Of a stretch of DNA of 64,000 bases, positions 1-11,019 are shown piece by piece. This stretch comes from Orychophragmus violaceus (taxonomy: Eukaryota; Streptophyta; Magnoliopsida; Brassicales; Brassicaceae): positions 56,626,500 to 56,690,499 of the forward strand of contig CM058233.1 of the NCBI GenBank assembly GCA_030180135.1. The letters are read 5' to 3'. The position numbers and the translations under genes were made by a program. How positions within the stretch are numbered: position 1 is the first letter of the stretch; each line of letters starts with the position of its first letter. The notes under the pieces are model-generated. The model was not told where the DNA came from. It saw nothing but the letters and a program-made list of their open reading frames with translations, and searched no databases.

Positions 1-56
1 TTTAGGAGTTTAATCTGAAGAATTGAATCAGGATTAACACTAAACTATCCTTCACT

Positions 57-437
57 TTGATCGACATTCATCAGTTAGAGGTTGATCAGCAAACATCTTT
101 ACCTCCTGTTGATAGTAAAGTAAACCTTACTGACAATGAGTTTTCTATTCCATCACGCACAGTCCGTGCCAGGAATGTGTCGACGACATCAGACTCGCAG
201 ATTATTAAAGTTGCGGATAACTCTTTTGATCCGCTCTCTCTGAATAGTGATGAAGTTTTTGTGGTTGATGAAAAGGCTTTGGTCAGTCTTGATAAAAAAG
301 CTCCAAAGTCTTACTATTCGCCGCCAAATTCTTCTTCTCCAAAGAATAACAAGAAGAAAAGGAAGATTAAGAACCAACTGTCTCCGGTCTCCGGTGGTGG
401 AAATCCCCGTTCACATTGGTGCCGCCACAACCAATAA
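57..437 (+). pseudogene. LINE-1 ORF1 C-terminal part
   Basis: An open stretch of about 126 codons that ends just before the endonuclease. It is low-complexity: acidic and serine-rich at first, then with a basic run (KKKRKIK) near residues 98-105. Such linkers sit at the end of plant LINE ORF1 proteins, which bind the element RNA. No zinc knuckle or DUF4283 core is visible here; they would lie upstream of the window. The assignment rests on position just before the endonuclease and on composition, so it is an inference. Confidence 0.5.
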
Positions 438-443
438 TCTTTT

Positions 444-914
444 ATGTGCGATACATTTTTTTGGAACGTGTGTGGTCTTAACGAACCGCCGAAGCATCGC
501 CCGCTCGCTAATTGGATTTCTTCTAGATCGATAACGTTTGGAACCCTTCCTGAAACGCACGTGAGAGAATCAAATATAAATCATATTCTCTCTTCTTTTG
601 GTCAAGGTTGGTCAGTGATTACTAATTATCAGTTCTCGGATTTGAGAAAGATATGGATTATATATAGGAATTCGGTATCCATATCTATGATTTTTTTGGG
701 ATAAGCAATCCTCACCTGTGAAGTTATCTTGGAGGATGGGATTTATTTCTATTATACGGCAATTTATGCTTCAAATGAAAGAGAGGAGAGGAATGTTTTA
801 TGGCTTTCTATTCGGGCAGTTCACGCTTCCTTGGGTCAACAGGATAAACCATGGCTAGTATATGGTGATTTTAATGAGATTCGAACGCCAAATGAAACTT
901 CAAACTCTTGGATT
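444..914 (+). pseudogene. LINE-1 endonuclease, N-terminal half
   Basis: Start of the apurinic-type endonuclease that nicks target DNA for LINE integration. Visible landmarks are the opening FFWNVCGLN, where N is the expected metal-site residue, then LPETHV, where E is the catalytic glutamate position, and later YGDFNEI near 860-885. The frame changes between about 700 and 729, so the copy is broken. The domain continues beyond the Copia insertion at 7701 with the SDHTP motif near 7910. The order of motifs matches plant L1 endonucleases well. Confidence 0.8.
910..914. repeat. Target-site duplication of the Copia element, left copy
   Basis: GGATT lies directly before the TG of the 5' LTR and is repeated at 7696-7700 directly after the CA of the 3' LTR. 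Five bases is the normal length for Copia integrase. Confidence 0.95.
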
Positions 915-1596
915 TGTTGGGAATGTCCTGAAATCTATTGTACTTGCTCTAAGTGATAGTTGTATTGTCGAGATGAGACAATCATATAATACTAGGTAGT
1001 CATAATGCTTTGCTAGAAGCCACTTATGATCAATGAGTTTAGAACTCATTGCTAGTGTTATATGATCCTACAGGGTCACACACCTAAGCAAACTGGACGT
1101 TAAAGACGAGGTTGATCATTAATGTAATGATCTAGTGAATGCATATTTGATATGCATTCGATATCAATGTTCTGGGACTGCATCGATCGATGCATATAGT
1201 GCAACGATCGATGCACTCGCGGATTAATCAGATTAATTCGGTTAATCGTTGGTTAATTCCGTCATGGTTTAAGTCGACATATATAAGATATATGGTCGAC
1301 CTAAACTGATCCCTAACCTAATTCACAGCCACCAGAACACAGATAGAAACCTCTCTGGAGATTAGATCTCTGTAAGGCACTAGCATCCCTGCGGTCCAGT
1401 TTGTGTGCGTGTGGATACCAGTAGAGGCGCAGCATTTGAGGCGCTTCGTGATCTTGATTATCTGCAAACACTTCCGCTGCATATTCATCAGGTAATCTCG
1501 AGATCTGTTAGATTCAATTACATGAACCTTAGATCCTAGGCTCGGAATTCAGACTAGGGTTGCTAATCCTGATTAGAACTGCTAGAAATTCCTTCA
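915..1596 (+). repeat. Copia 5' LTR
   Basis: Starts TGTTGGGAATG and ends CTTCA, directly before the primer site. It contains one pair of dyad boxes at 1180-1193 and 1201-1214. The match to 6995-7695 is nearly perfect. A diverged relative is the solo LTR at 21503. Confidence 0.95.
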
Positions 1597-2698
1597 GTGG
1601 TATCAGAGCTTTAGGGTTCCATTGAATCTGTAGCATGTTGATTAGATTGGTTGAATCTGAATCTCTATATAATTGATACAAGCATGCTAAAACTCGTTTT
1701 GATCAAAGTAACCTAGTTTAGGGTTTTTGTTCGAAAAACGTTTTAGGGTTTTACGCATGGTGTCGATCGATGCCAATCCAGCATCGATCGACACATGGCG
1801 AAAACCCGAATAAAACTTAGGTTTCGCCTAGTGTCGATCGACACAATAGTTGTATCGGTCGACACACACCTCGCTAGATTGATGAATCAGTTCAATTGGA
1901 TTGGACCGGTTATCGAGCTTGGTTAATGATGGTTGAAAACTGTGAATGATTTAATTGCGATTAGTTTGATAAGTTTGGTATCGACCGATGCTAGTGTAGC
2001 ATCGATCGACACTGACCGGTATTCAAAACCGGATCAATTGGATTGATCGGTTATCGCGGATTGTTTTGGTTATTCTGCATCGATCGACACTATAGTAGTG
2101 TCGGTCGACATCAGATTTGATGATTAGGTTGTTGAACCTGAAATCACAGAACCGAAGCAAGATAAATCAATTAATTATAAGAATTAAAACATAATAAAAC
2201 TGAACGTTTTAAGGTTCAGTTCCTCAACCAAATATCAAGTGATACTTGATGTCTTTCCAATCTTGTCAACTGTCAAGACTCGTTTCATTGAGTGATAGGC
2301 TTGCAGTGCAAGGTATCCACAATTACATGAGTAAGGCAGGAAGTAATCGTGTTGATGGGCTTGCAGTGCAAGGCGTCAACAATTACATGACTTAAGAGAT
2401 TGGTTTACTTGACTGGGCTATCAAAATCGTTTTGGGCCTAGAGACATCAGGTGGATTGGGCATGAGATGTAAATCCACAACCAAGAGTTATATTGGATAT
2501 AACTAGCAAAGTTGTTGCTTACCTAGATAGCTAAATTTGGGTGATAGCCAGTGGCTCACTCAAGTTCAGTGAAGTATGGGTCTTGGATCATTATATTCAT
2601 CTGAGGAAACATTGTTTGAATATAATGCGAATTTCCTTAATTGTTAAGACTTCTCATTTCTTGAACATCATAACTTAAACCTCCCTTATTTTTCAGCT
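1597..2698 (+). other. Copia leader with four dyad-box pairs
   Basis: Untranslated leader between LTR and gag. It carries four pairs of TCGATCGA-type boxes, starting at 1760, 1831, 1978 and 2077, each pair at a 21-bp pitch. Further on, two near-identical stretches around 2300-2335 and 2355-2390 (shared core CTTGCAGTGCAAGG) form a short direct repeat. No ORF of note. Confidence 0.7.
1598..1610 (+). promoter_or_regulatory. Primer-binding site, initiator Met tRNA type
   Basis: TGGTATCAGAGCT begins two bases after the end of the 5' LTR. It matches the 3' end of initiator Met tRNA, the usual primer of plant Copia elements, except for the last base. Confidence 0.95.
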
Positions 2699-3577
2699 AT
2701 GTCTAGCACAAACCTTCGTAACAATTTCTCCCTGCGATCCGTCCTTGAGAAGGACAAGTTAAATGGATCGAACTTTCTTGAATGGTATCGGAACTTGAGA
2801 ATTGTTCTCAAGCAGGAGAAGAAGGACTATGTCCTTGAGAAAATTCTCCCTAAGAAGTACCGAACCAATGCCTGGCAGTCAGATAAGGATGCTTGGGATA
2901 AGCATTCTAATGATGCGGTGGATGTGAGTTGTCTCATGTTGGCTACCATGAACTCGGAATTGCAGAAGCAATATGAGTACGTGGAGTCGCCAAAAGAGAT
3001 GATCACTGGCCTGAAAAGTATGTTTCAGGAGCAGGCACGAACTCAGAGATACCAGATGGTTAGATCTCTGATTGAGTGCAAGCTACCAAAGGGCGAACCA
3101 GTTAGTCCTCATGTCATTAAGATGATGGGTTATATTGATAACCTGGGGAAACTGGATTGTCCCATTAGCCAAGAGTTGGCTACTGACATCATTCTACAGT
3201 CACTGCCGTCAAGCTATGATCAATTTGTTATGAATTATAACATGAACAACTTGACGAAGACGTTGACTGAATTGCATGGGATGCTTAAGACTGCTGAATC
3301 TAACATCAAGAAGGACACCCCAAATGTCCTTATGGTACAAAAGGGTAATAAGTTTAAGAAACTTGGTAAGAACAAAGGTGATGGCAAGACGAGCTCGATT
3401 GTGAATCCAAGCGAGTCTGGCCATGTTCCTAAGGTTAAAACCAGTCCTTCTGAAGATGTTAAGTGCCGTTATTGTAATGGTTATGGGCATTTGAAAAGAA
3501 ACTGCAATAAATTTTTGGAAGATTATGAGAAGCTAAAGAAGACGTACGAGACTTCTTCTTCAGGTATTATGTTATAG
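2699..3577 (+). CDS. Copia Gag (nucleocapsid polyprotein)
   Basis: An intact 292-residue Gag that would form the particle packaging the element RNA. Residues 1-120 include the typical LNGSNFLEWYRNL motif of the Copia gag family (UBN2-like). The middle has the LILQSLP-type segment, seen here as DIILQSLPSSYDQFV near 160-175. Residues 258-271 form a zinc knuckle of CX2CX4HX4C type (CRYCNGYGHLKRNC). The start is the first ATG after the leader. The stop at 3575 cuts the frame soon after the knuckle, while the protease motif follows in a decayed region. Gag is the only intact gene of the element, which is notable given that pol is dead. Confidence 0.85.
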   Translation: MSSTNLRNNFSLRSVLEKDKLNGSNFLEWYRNLRIVLKQEKKDYVLEKILPKKYRTNAWQSDKDAWDKHSNDAVDVSCLMLATMNSELQKQYEYVESPKEMITGLKSMFQEQARTQRYQMVRSLIECKLPKGEPVSPHVIKMMGYIDNLGKLDCPISQELATDIILQSLPSSYDQFVMNYNMNNLTKTLTELHGMLKTAESNIKKDTPNVLMVQKGNKFKKLGKNKGDGKTSSIVNPSESGHVPKVKTSPSEDVKCRYCNGYGHLKRNCNKFLEDYEKLKKTYETSSSGIML

Positions 3578-6190
3578 AAGTAAATGTTACTTCTTATAAT
3601 CCTACTTGTTGGGTATTGGATACCAGCTGTGGTACTCATATTTTGTGAAAATGTGCAGGGCCTGAGCAAAAGTAGGACTATGGAGAAAGGACAAGTGGAC
3701 CTATGAGTGTGAATGGAGCAAGAGTTGCTGCATAAACCGTAGGAGTATTTCATTTGTTTTTCCTTTTATGGCATGTTTTGAACTTGAATCTGCTACTATG
3801 TAACTGCTATGAGCAGAAAGAGTGTTTCTAATCCTTGTTTGGATATGGAAGGATATCAGTTCTCAAATCAAGAATAAGTGTTATTCAATTGATTACAATG
3901 ATATATTTTATAGTAGCAATCCATTTGAGAATGGAATTTATGTTCTAAACAAGAATGTGCCTAACTATAACATAAATACCAAGAGATTCAAGTCAAATGA
4001 TACGAATCAAACTTCTTTCTAGCATTGTCGTTTTGGGCCAAATAAATGAGAAACAGATTCAGAAGCTCCATAGTGATGGGCTTTTGGGCTCATTTGATTA
4101 TGAATCATAATGAGTATAATGAATCTTGTTTATTGGAAAACGACAGAGGCCCCTTTCAACAAAGGTAGTGTCGATCGATGCATGTATGCAACGATCGATA
4201 CAGGTTGCGAACGAACAGATAAAATGAATGGGCCAGAGGATTATTGGGCTTTATACATACGGATGTACATGGCCCGATAAGCACAAATGCTAGAGGAAAT
4301 TTTCAGTGCTTCATTACCTTTACTGATATTTTTCAGAAGGTACGGTTATGCCTTATTTATAAGGCATAAGTCAGAATCTTTGAAAAGTTCAAGGAGTTCC
4401 AAAATGAAGTACATAATCAATTTGGCAAAGGTATTAAACCTCTACGATGAGATCATGGAGGTGAATACTTAGGTCAAGAATTTAGTGATCATCTGAGAGA
4501 TTGTGAAAGTGTTTCACAATTCACTCCTCCTGTATCGGACTTTATTAGATATGGTTTGATCAATGATGAGTCACTTAGATCTTCCATTATCCTTCTAAGA
4601 ATACGCTCTAGAAATGTATGAGTTTACTTTAAATAGAGTTCCATCAAAATCAGTTACAGAGATACCACATGAGATGTGGAATGTAAATGTTTCTGATTTA
4701 TCCATCATGGAGATTTGGAGTTGCGAGACTTATATAAAACGTTTAATCTCTGATAAGCTCACACCCAAATCTGATAAGTGCTACTTCATTGGTTGTCCTA
4801 ACAAAAACCAAGGCATGTTACTTTTACAACCAGTTCGAGAACAAATTGTTTGTTGCTCGGAACTATGTTTTCTTGAGAAAGACTTTCTTTCCAAGAAGAA
4901 CAGTGGGAGTAAAAGTACAACTCGAAGAAATTCGAAAATCACAGGAGACTGCTCAACCTGATGAGGAAGAGCAGCGGTTGGATCTACAAAGAGTTGTAGA
5001 ACCTGCACCTGTGGTGCCTAGAGTTTATAAAAGATCTGGTGAATGTATATTCGATATACATTTAAATGGCGAGTTTCTGAAGAAGTGTCGATCGACAAAA
5101 AAGTTGCATCGATCGACACAGGTCGCGAACCAAATATTGATTTTGGTTTATGACTTAATTAACTACGGTTTAAATCTTGGTTAATTAGGTCGTGGTAAAA
5201 GTATACATATGAGATATGTGTGCGCGACTCTTACAGAAAACTGAAGCTCGCAGATCCGAAAGGATCCGTCACGAACCCGAGAAATATGGATTTCTCGTAA
5301 CCAACTGCCGTGATCTACTGATCATTGAAAGTGACGGGCCTGCGAATTTTGAGGAAGCAATGATGGGCCTTGACTCCGAAAATGGCTGAAAGCCGTTGAA
5401 TCCGAAATGGGATGGTTATTTTAGATGTACAAAGCAAGGTTGGTGGCAAAAGGTTTCAAGTAAATTCATGGTATTGACTGTGAAGAAACCTAATCCCAGA
5501 CACCGTGCTTATGTCCATTCGGATTCTCCTAGCAACCGCCACTCATAATGGTTATGAGATCTGGCAGATGGATGTGAAAACAGTTTTCCTTAATGGAATT
5601 CTGGAAAGGGATGTGTACATGACACAACCTGAAGTTTTTCATTGATCCTAATGAAGCTAGGAAGATATGCAAGCTTCATCAAACCATTTATGGATTGAAG
5701 CAAGCATCTCGGAGTTGAAATCTTCGTTTTGATAAAGCAGTCAAAAGGTTTGACTTCGTCATGAATGAAGAGGAACTGTGTGTTTACAAGAGGACTAGTG
5801 GGAGCGCAATTGCATTTCTAGTATTATATGTTGATAACATACCACTTCTCGGAAATGAAGTTCCATTGTTTCAGTCTGTTAAGACTTGATTCGAAAGTTA
5901 TTTTTCAATAAAATTATGGGAGAAACCGTATACATCCTTGGAATAAGAATCTATAGAGATAGATTGGATATGCTAATTGGATTGTGTCAAGATACTTATA
6001 GTGATAAGGCCTTGCACATGTCCAATATGCAGGATTCCAAGAAGGGCTTCGTGCAAATGACTCTTGGTATTACTCTTAGCAAGACGCAGTGTCTTTCGAC
6101 ACACGCTGAGCAAGGGCGAATGGGGGTCAGGCTACTGCTAAAGGCATTAGATGTCTTAAGATGTGATCTTAATTTTAGTGGGAGTCATTG
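3578..6190 (+). pseudogene. Copia pol remnant: protease, integrase, reverse transcriptase
   Basis: Pieces of the Copia polyprotein lie in order but in changing frames. Near 3608-3645 is the protease site WVLDTSCGTH, where the usual D-T/S-G is damaged. Near 3930-4075 is a pre-integrase histidine/cysteine zinc-finger remnant with stops. From about 4240 to 4720 the integrase core is seen as VHGPISTNARG, then FKEFQNEV and TLNRVPSKSV. From about 5440 the reverse transcriptase shows HGIDYEE-like, WQMDVKTVFLNG and YGLKQAS motifs, with YVDN at 5827-5838 in place of the catalytic YVDD. From 5886 follow YILGIRIYRDR and the TLSKTQC stretch. Most of RNase H is missing. The element cannot make its own enzymes. 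Confidence 0.85.
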
Positions 6191-6994
6191 TTATTAATTT
6201 TAGTTATGATATGATGTTCGTATAAACATAATTTGATTATGTTATTGAAATCTGACATCTGTATTATTTAATAATGGTTATTAAATAATAGTCCCAAAGT
6301 AATTTATGACATTTTATAGGTCATCAAGTATGTGACTTGATCATGAAACCCTATAGATAATAAATGACATAAATTATTATTGGTCCCTGGTCAAGGTTGT
6401 TAAAATGGGACATTAACATCCGCGTGAGACTAGCATGTGAGGTGACTGATGACTAAGTTTCATGGAGTCATTAATAAGAGTATTAAAGTCAATCACATAG
6501 ATATGTGTTGGAGAACACAAGATCGGACATGACCCACTGATGAGAACTCTACGGGATAGATATATATAAGTGTCATGAGAGTTTTCATTACGACTATAGA
6601 GTATAGTCCTTAGACCTGAGTTCATCATGTTTTCTTACATATGAATTGGTCCGCTTTAACCTTGTCAAACGTCAGCCGTAACTGGTGACTATAAAGGCAT
6701 TGATTGGGCGTATCATGAAGTGTGTGAAGAAACAGGGATGGAACAAGATGGGATTTGTCCCTCCTATATAACAGGAGATAAATATCTCAGGGCCCATCGA
6801 AGATTTGATACTGAGAAATGTGTGGCCACACTCAAACGAGGTGATTGTCAGTCGTTTGTCTTGTCAGTATAAATCGGAGTTCGATGAACATGATCTTGGC
6901 TCAATAAGGATGACACAGTTCTTGCCTTATGCTAGATCGAGATATAGTGACGAAGGGATTATCGGAATAGATGATTCCAGTACAAGTGGGAGAT
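6191..6994 (+). other. Copia 3' noncoding region and polypurine tract
   Basis: No convincing coding motif is seen. The region ends in a purine-rich stretch AAGTGGGAGAT at 6984-6994, directly before the TG of the 3' LTR, as expected for the plus-strand primer. The rest is AT-rich untranslated DNA. Confidence 0.75.
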
Positions 6995-7695
6995 TGTTGG
7001 GAATGTCCTGAAATCTATTGTACTTGCTCTAAGTGATAGTTGTATTGTCGAGATGAGACAATCATATAATACTAGGTAGTCATAATGCTTTGCTAGAAGC
7101 CACTTATGATCAATGAGTTTAGAACTCATTGCTAGTGTTATATGATCCTACAGGGTCACACACAAGCAAACTGGACGTTAAAGACGAGGTTGATCATTAA
7201 TGTAATGATCTAGTGAATGCATATTTGATATGCATTCGATATCAATGTTCTGGGACTGCATCGATCGATGCATATAGTGCAACGATCGATGCATATAGTG
7301 CAACGATCGATGCACTCGCGGATTAATCAGATTAATTCGGTTAATCGTTGGTTAATTCCGTCATGGTTTAAGTCGACATATATAAGATATATGGTCGACC
7401 TAAACTGATCCCTAACCTAATTCACAGCCACCAGAACACAGATAGAAACCTCTCTGGAGATTAGATCTCTGTAAGGCACTAGCATCCCTGCGGTCCAGTT
7501 TGTGTGCGTGTGGATACCAGTAGAGGCGCAGCATTTGAGGCGCTTCGTGATCTCGATTATCTGCAAACACTTCCGCTGCATATTCATCAGGTAATCTCGA
7601 GATCTGTTAGATTCAATTACATGAACCTTAGATCCTAGGCTCGGAATTCAGACTAGGGTTGCTAATCCTGATTAGAACTGCTAGAAATTCCTTCA
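6995..7695 (+). repeat. Copia 3' LTR
   Basis: Same ends as the 5' LTR. It has three dyad boxes in a row (7258-7271, 7279-7292, 7300-7313) where the 5' LTR has two; the extra 21 bp is exactly one box plus spacer. It also lacks 2 bp near 7163. GGATT follows at 7696-7700. Confidence 0.95.
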
Positions 7696-7700
7696 GGATT

Positions 7701-8814
7701 ATCTCATCAAATGAAGTTATGAGGAGCTTTAATAACTGTTTGAATGAAGTTGGGCTGTTTGAGCTTCCTTGTCAAGGACATAGGTTTACTTGGTCGAATA
7801 ATCGTCCCTCTGACCCCATTGCCAAGCGGCTTGATCGTTGTTTAGGGAATATTCATCTAGTTGAAAGATTTCCCTTGGTTCGCTGCACATTTGAGCCCCC
7901 AAAGTTTTCAGATCACACGCCTGGACATATTAGACTGCAAACTACGGCTGCACAATTTGGTACTCGACCTCAAGTACTTCTCCTTCATTGGTATGCTGCC
8001 TTAGTTTATTGCGATCCTAAAAGAAGCTTGGGAAGGTGCTGGGACTACAGCTCTTAACCTCAGGGATTTCTGCTACAAGTTGAAGCAAATGAAGAGGCCT
8101 CTTAAATCACTATCGAAGGAAAACCTTAGTAATATTGACCGGAGGGTTAAAGAAGTTCATATATCGTTAAAGGAAGCTCAGTCTTTGGCATTGAACGATC
8201 CTTCAACGTTCTCTCTTCAATGTGAGAAAGAGGCTAGAGAGACCTGGCTGTTTCTTCGGGTGGCAGAGGAGATATTTTTCAGTCACAGGTCTAGGATCAA
8301 ATGGCTACAATATGGGGATTTCAATACTAAATTCTTCCAATGGATTACCAAAGTTCGCAACGCATCCAATGCCATAAAATATCTAAGGAAAGGGGATGGC
8401 TCAAGGACCTCATCTTTACAAGAGGTTCATCTTTTGGCCCAGGCCTATTTCGCAGGCATATTGTGTACCATCAAGGGCGCTTTCTGTTCTCATCTAGATG
8501 GTTTTCTTGACAGAGTTATTGACGTCAGATGCTCACCTATTCAGCAGGCAACTCTCCTTGCTCCTTCTGCTTCGGATTCTATTAAAACTTGTCTCTTCAA
8601 GATGCCTCTGAACAAAACTCCAGGGTCGGACGGATTTCCAGTTGAGTTCTTTAAATCTGGTTCGGAAATTTTTGGAGTGGAGGTAATCTCAGTTGTGAAG
8701 AGTTTCTTTACCTCAACTTTTATGCCTTTGTCTCTCAATGGCACTTCGCTGGTGCTTATTCCTAAGAGAGCAGGGGCAGAAGATCTTCAAGACTTTAGAC
8801 CTATTCTTGTCTAA
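7701..8814 (+). pseudogene. LINE-1 endonuclease C-terminus and linker to reverse transcriptase
   Basis: The first part gives LFELPCQGHRFTWSN and IAKRLDR, then the SDHTP motif near 7910-7925, all hallmarks of the second half of plant LINE endonuclease. A frame break lies near 8050. From 8080 the frame is open for 244 codons and contains RIKWLQYGDFNTKFF and then KTPGSDGFPVEFFK and LIPKRAGAEDLQDFRPI. These last motifs open the reverse transcriptase. A stop at 8812 ends this stretch. The protein is not functional as it stands. Confidence 0.85.
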
Positions 8815-10747
8815 ACACCCTTTACAAGCTCATCTCTCGGTTGCTTACAGATAAGTTAAAAAGAGTGCTTCCCTCCCTAGTGGAACCAAATCAAAGTGCG
8901 TTTATTAAGGACATGTTGCTCTTGGAGAATGTTCTTTTGGCTTCAGAGGTTCTACAGGGTTATCATCGTGAAGGAAACTCTCCCCGCATCACTCTAAAGG
9001 TGGATATTGCTAAAGCATTCGATTCAATGAGGTGGGATTTTATCTTAGCGTGTTTAAAAGCTTACGCTTTTCCACCGACTTTCATTACTTGAATAAGAGC
9101 TTGTATTTGTTCTCCTTCCTTCTCGGTTAGTATCAATGGCACTACCTCAGGTTATTTTAAAGGAAAATCAGGTCTTCGTCAAGGGGATCCGTTGTCGCCT
9201 ATACTCTTTGTTTTAGCGATGAATGCCTCTCTCTATTATGCTCAATAAAGCAGCCGAGGATGGTATCTTCAGTTACCATCCAAATTGTCGAGACATGCGC
9301 CTCACTCACTTATCCTTTGCGGATGACCTTCTAATCTTTGTAGAGGGTTCTTTCCAATCTGTCGCAAGAGTGTTTTCTGTTCTTTCGCATTTTGAGAAGA
9401 TCTCAGGATTAGCGATTAACATCTCAAAGACTTCTATGTTTGCTGCGGGAGTGTCGCAACCGGTCTTGGATCAGCTAAGAAACTGTTTCTCTCTTGAACC
9501 GGGTTCTCTTCCGATCCATTACCTTGGTTTGCCTCTTTGTTCGAGGAAAATCTCGGTTAAAGACTATGACCCAATGCTGCAGCAAATAAGACTGAAATTG
9601 AATAGTTGGTTGCATAAACGGCTGAGCCTTTCAGGTAGGCTGCGTCTTCTGGATTCAGTAATTGCGGGCATTATTGTGTTCTGGACAACAAGCCTTTTTC
9701 ATCCCAAAACAGGTTATAAAGAAGATAAACTCCATGTGCAGTTATTTCTTATGGCATGGAAGGTTAGACTGTCCAACATGAACAAAGGTCGCATGGTCAG
9801 AACTTGCTATGCCAAAGTCAGAAGGAGGGCTTGGGATTCGACCAATTGGCTCTTGGAACAATGCGTGTGGACAAAACTAATTTGGATGCTATTTTTCCGT
9901 GGAGGATCTATATGGGTGGCATGGATTAGAAAGCATTACCTTTCAAACAAGTGCTTTTGGGCATTGGATGAAACTCGCTTACTCTTGGCTATTCCGCAAA
10001 CTGTTTAAACTTCGCACAATGGCGCTTGGTTTTATTAAAATCCAGATAAGGAACGGAGAGAGTTCTTTTTTCTGGTTTGACCCTTGGACTCCTTTTGGTC
10101 CACTAATTCATTACTTTGGTCCACAAGGTCCCTCTTCTCTGGGCATTCCCGTGGATTCACTTGTAAGTGACTATCTCTCACCTTCCGGATGGTCTCTTCC
10201 TCATGCTCGGTCGGAATGTATGTTGCACCTTCTTACGTATGTCACAACAGTGGATTACTCTCCAGGTACGGACTGTGTAACTTGGTTTATTGGTGACAGA
10301 CTTTTGAAGTCATTCGTATTCAGAGATATTTGGAATCATGTTAGAAGAGTTAAACCAATTGTGGCTTGGTCTGATTTAGTTTGGCATAAATGTTATATTC
10401 CGAAACATGCTACAACGACCTGGTTGTTCATATTGGATAGAAATCCTACTGCTTCTAGGCTGCGATCATGGGGTCTTGATGTGGAGAGCATGTGTCTGCT
10501 CTGCAGTTCACAACTTGAGACACGGGATCACTTGTTCTTCGATTGTGTCTTTGCAGCAGAAGTATGGACAAGAATTGGAGTGAAGCTCAATTTCAATCCG
10601 ATCTCTTGTAACTGGTATGTTATTCTGCAGTGGCTCCCAACAGCTACTACCTCTCGACCTCTCTCTATGGCTTTACTTATGGGCTGGCAGGCTTGCATTT
10701 ATGAGCTGTGGAAAGAGATGAATAGAAGATTTCATGAAGGTGACTAA
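8815..10747 (+). pseudogene. LINE-1 reverse transcriptase and zinc-binding C-terminus
   Basis: Reverse transcriptase motifs run in order. They are NQSAFIKDMLLLENVLLASE and VDIAKAFDSMRWDF (first catalytic Asp) before 9092, then [19 protein letters not shown] near 9170-9225, then LTHLSFADDLLIF near 9304-9342 with the catalytic FADD. After these come PIHYLGLPLCSRK and LSLSGRLRLLDSVI. The C-terminal part from about 10320 gives FRDIWNHV and the zinc cluster CLLCSSQLETRDHLFFDC. Frames change near 8815, 9093, 9223 and 9900. All landmark residues survive, so decay is moderate. No RNase H domain is attached. Confidence 0.88.
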
Positions 10748-11019
10748 CCATCCATCTCTTATTTTGAAAAGAGTTCTGAGAATCATGAGAAACAAGGCCA
10801 TCGCCTTGAGAAACCTGCAATTCAACTGTGCCTCCGATCTTCTCAGCATCTGGTCTTGATTATTTTTTAAAAAATCTACCGTGTTATTTTTATTTTTGTT
10901 TAACCTCCTCGGTTATTCCCATCCTCCCCTGTTTCTTTTAGTTTTGTTTGTTTTGTCCTTTCTTTAAATTTGTAATCCTTTTATCTTTTAATCTTAATGA
11001 AAGCCTTTTTAAAAAAAAA

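Larger units (their letters stand above)
1..914 (+). mobile_element. LINE-1, 5' segment (interrupted by Copia)
   Basis: This is the left part of a non-LTR retrotransposon of the plant L1 type. Its 5' end lies outside the window. It holds the tail of ORF1 and the start of the endonuclease, and it continues at 7701 after the Copia insertion. The join is certain: the reading frame is at a codon boundary at 914, and it resumes in the same phase at 7701 once the Copia element and one copy of the 5-bp target duplication are removed. Stops and frame changes show that it is a dead copy. Confidence 0.9.
915..7695 (+). mobile_element. Complete Copia LTR retrotransposon, pol defective
   Basis: The element has two LTRs (682 and 701 bp), a primer site matching initiator Met tRNA, an intact gag, a decayed pol, a purine tract before the 3' LTR and a perfect 5-bp target duplication. 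By eye the LTRs differ by one substitution (a T/C in the region near 1455 and 7554), a 2-bp gap and a 21-bp extra motif copy, so insertion was very recent. The pol region already carries stops, frame breaks and a missing RNase H part. It was therefore probably copied in trans by enzymes of a relative. It sits inside the LINE-1 endonuclease. Confidence 0.95.
7701..11019 (+). mobile_element. LINE-1, 3' segment
   Basis: Continuation of the LINE cut at 914. It holds the rest of the endonuclease, the reverse transcriptase, the zinc-binding C-terminus, a T-rich 3' UTR and a short A tail at 11011-11019. The UTR with its late AATGAAA-like signal near 10997 is typical of plant LINE ends. No RNase H domain follows the zinc region. 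Confidence 0.85.
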
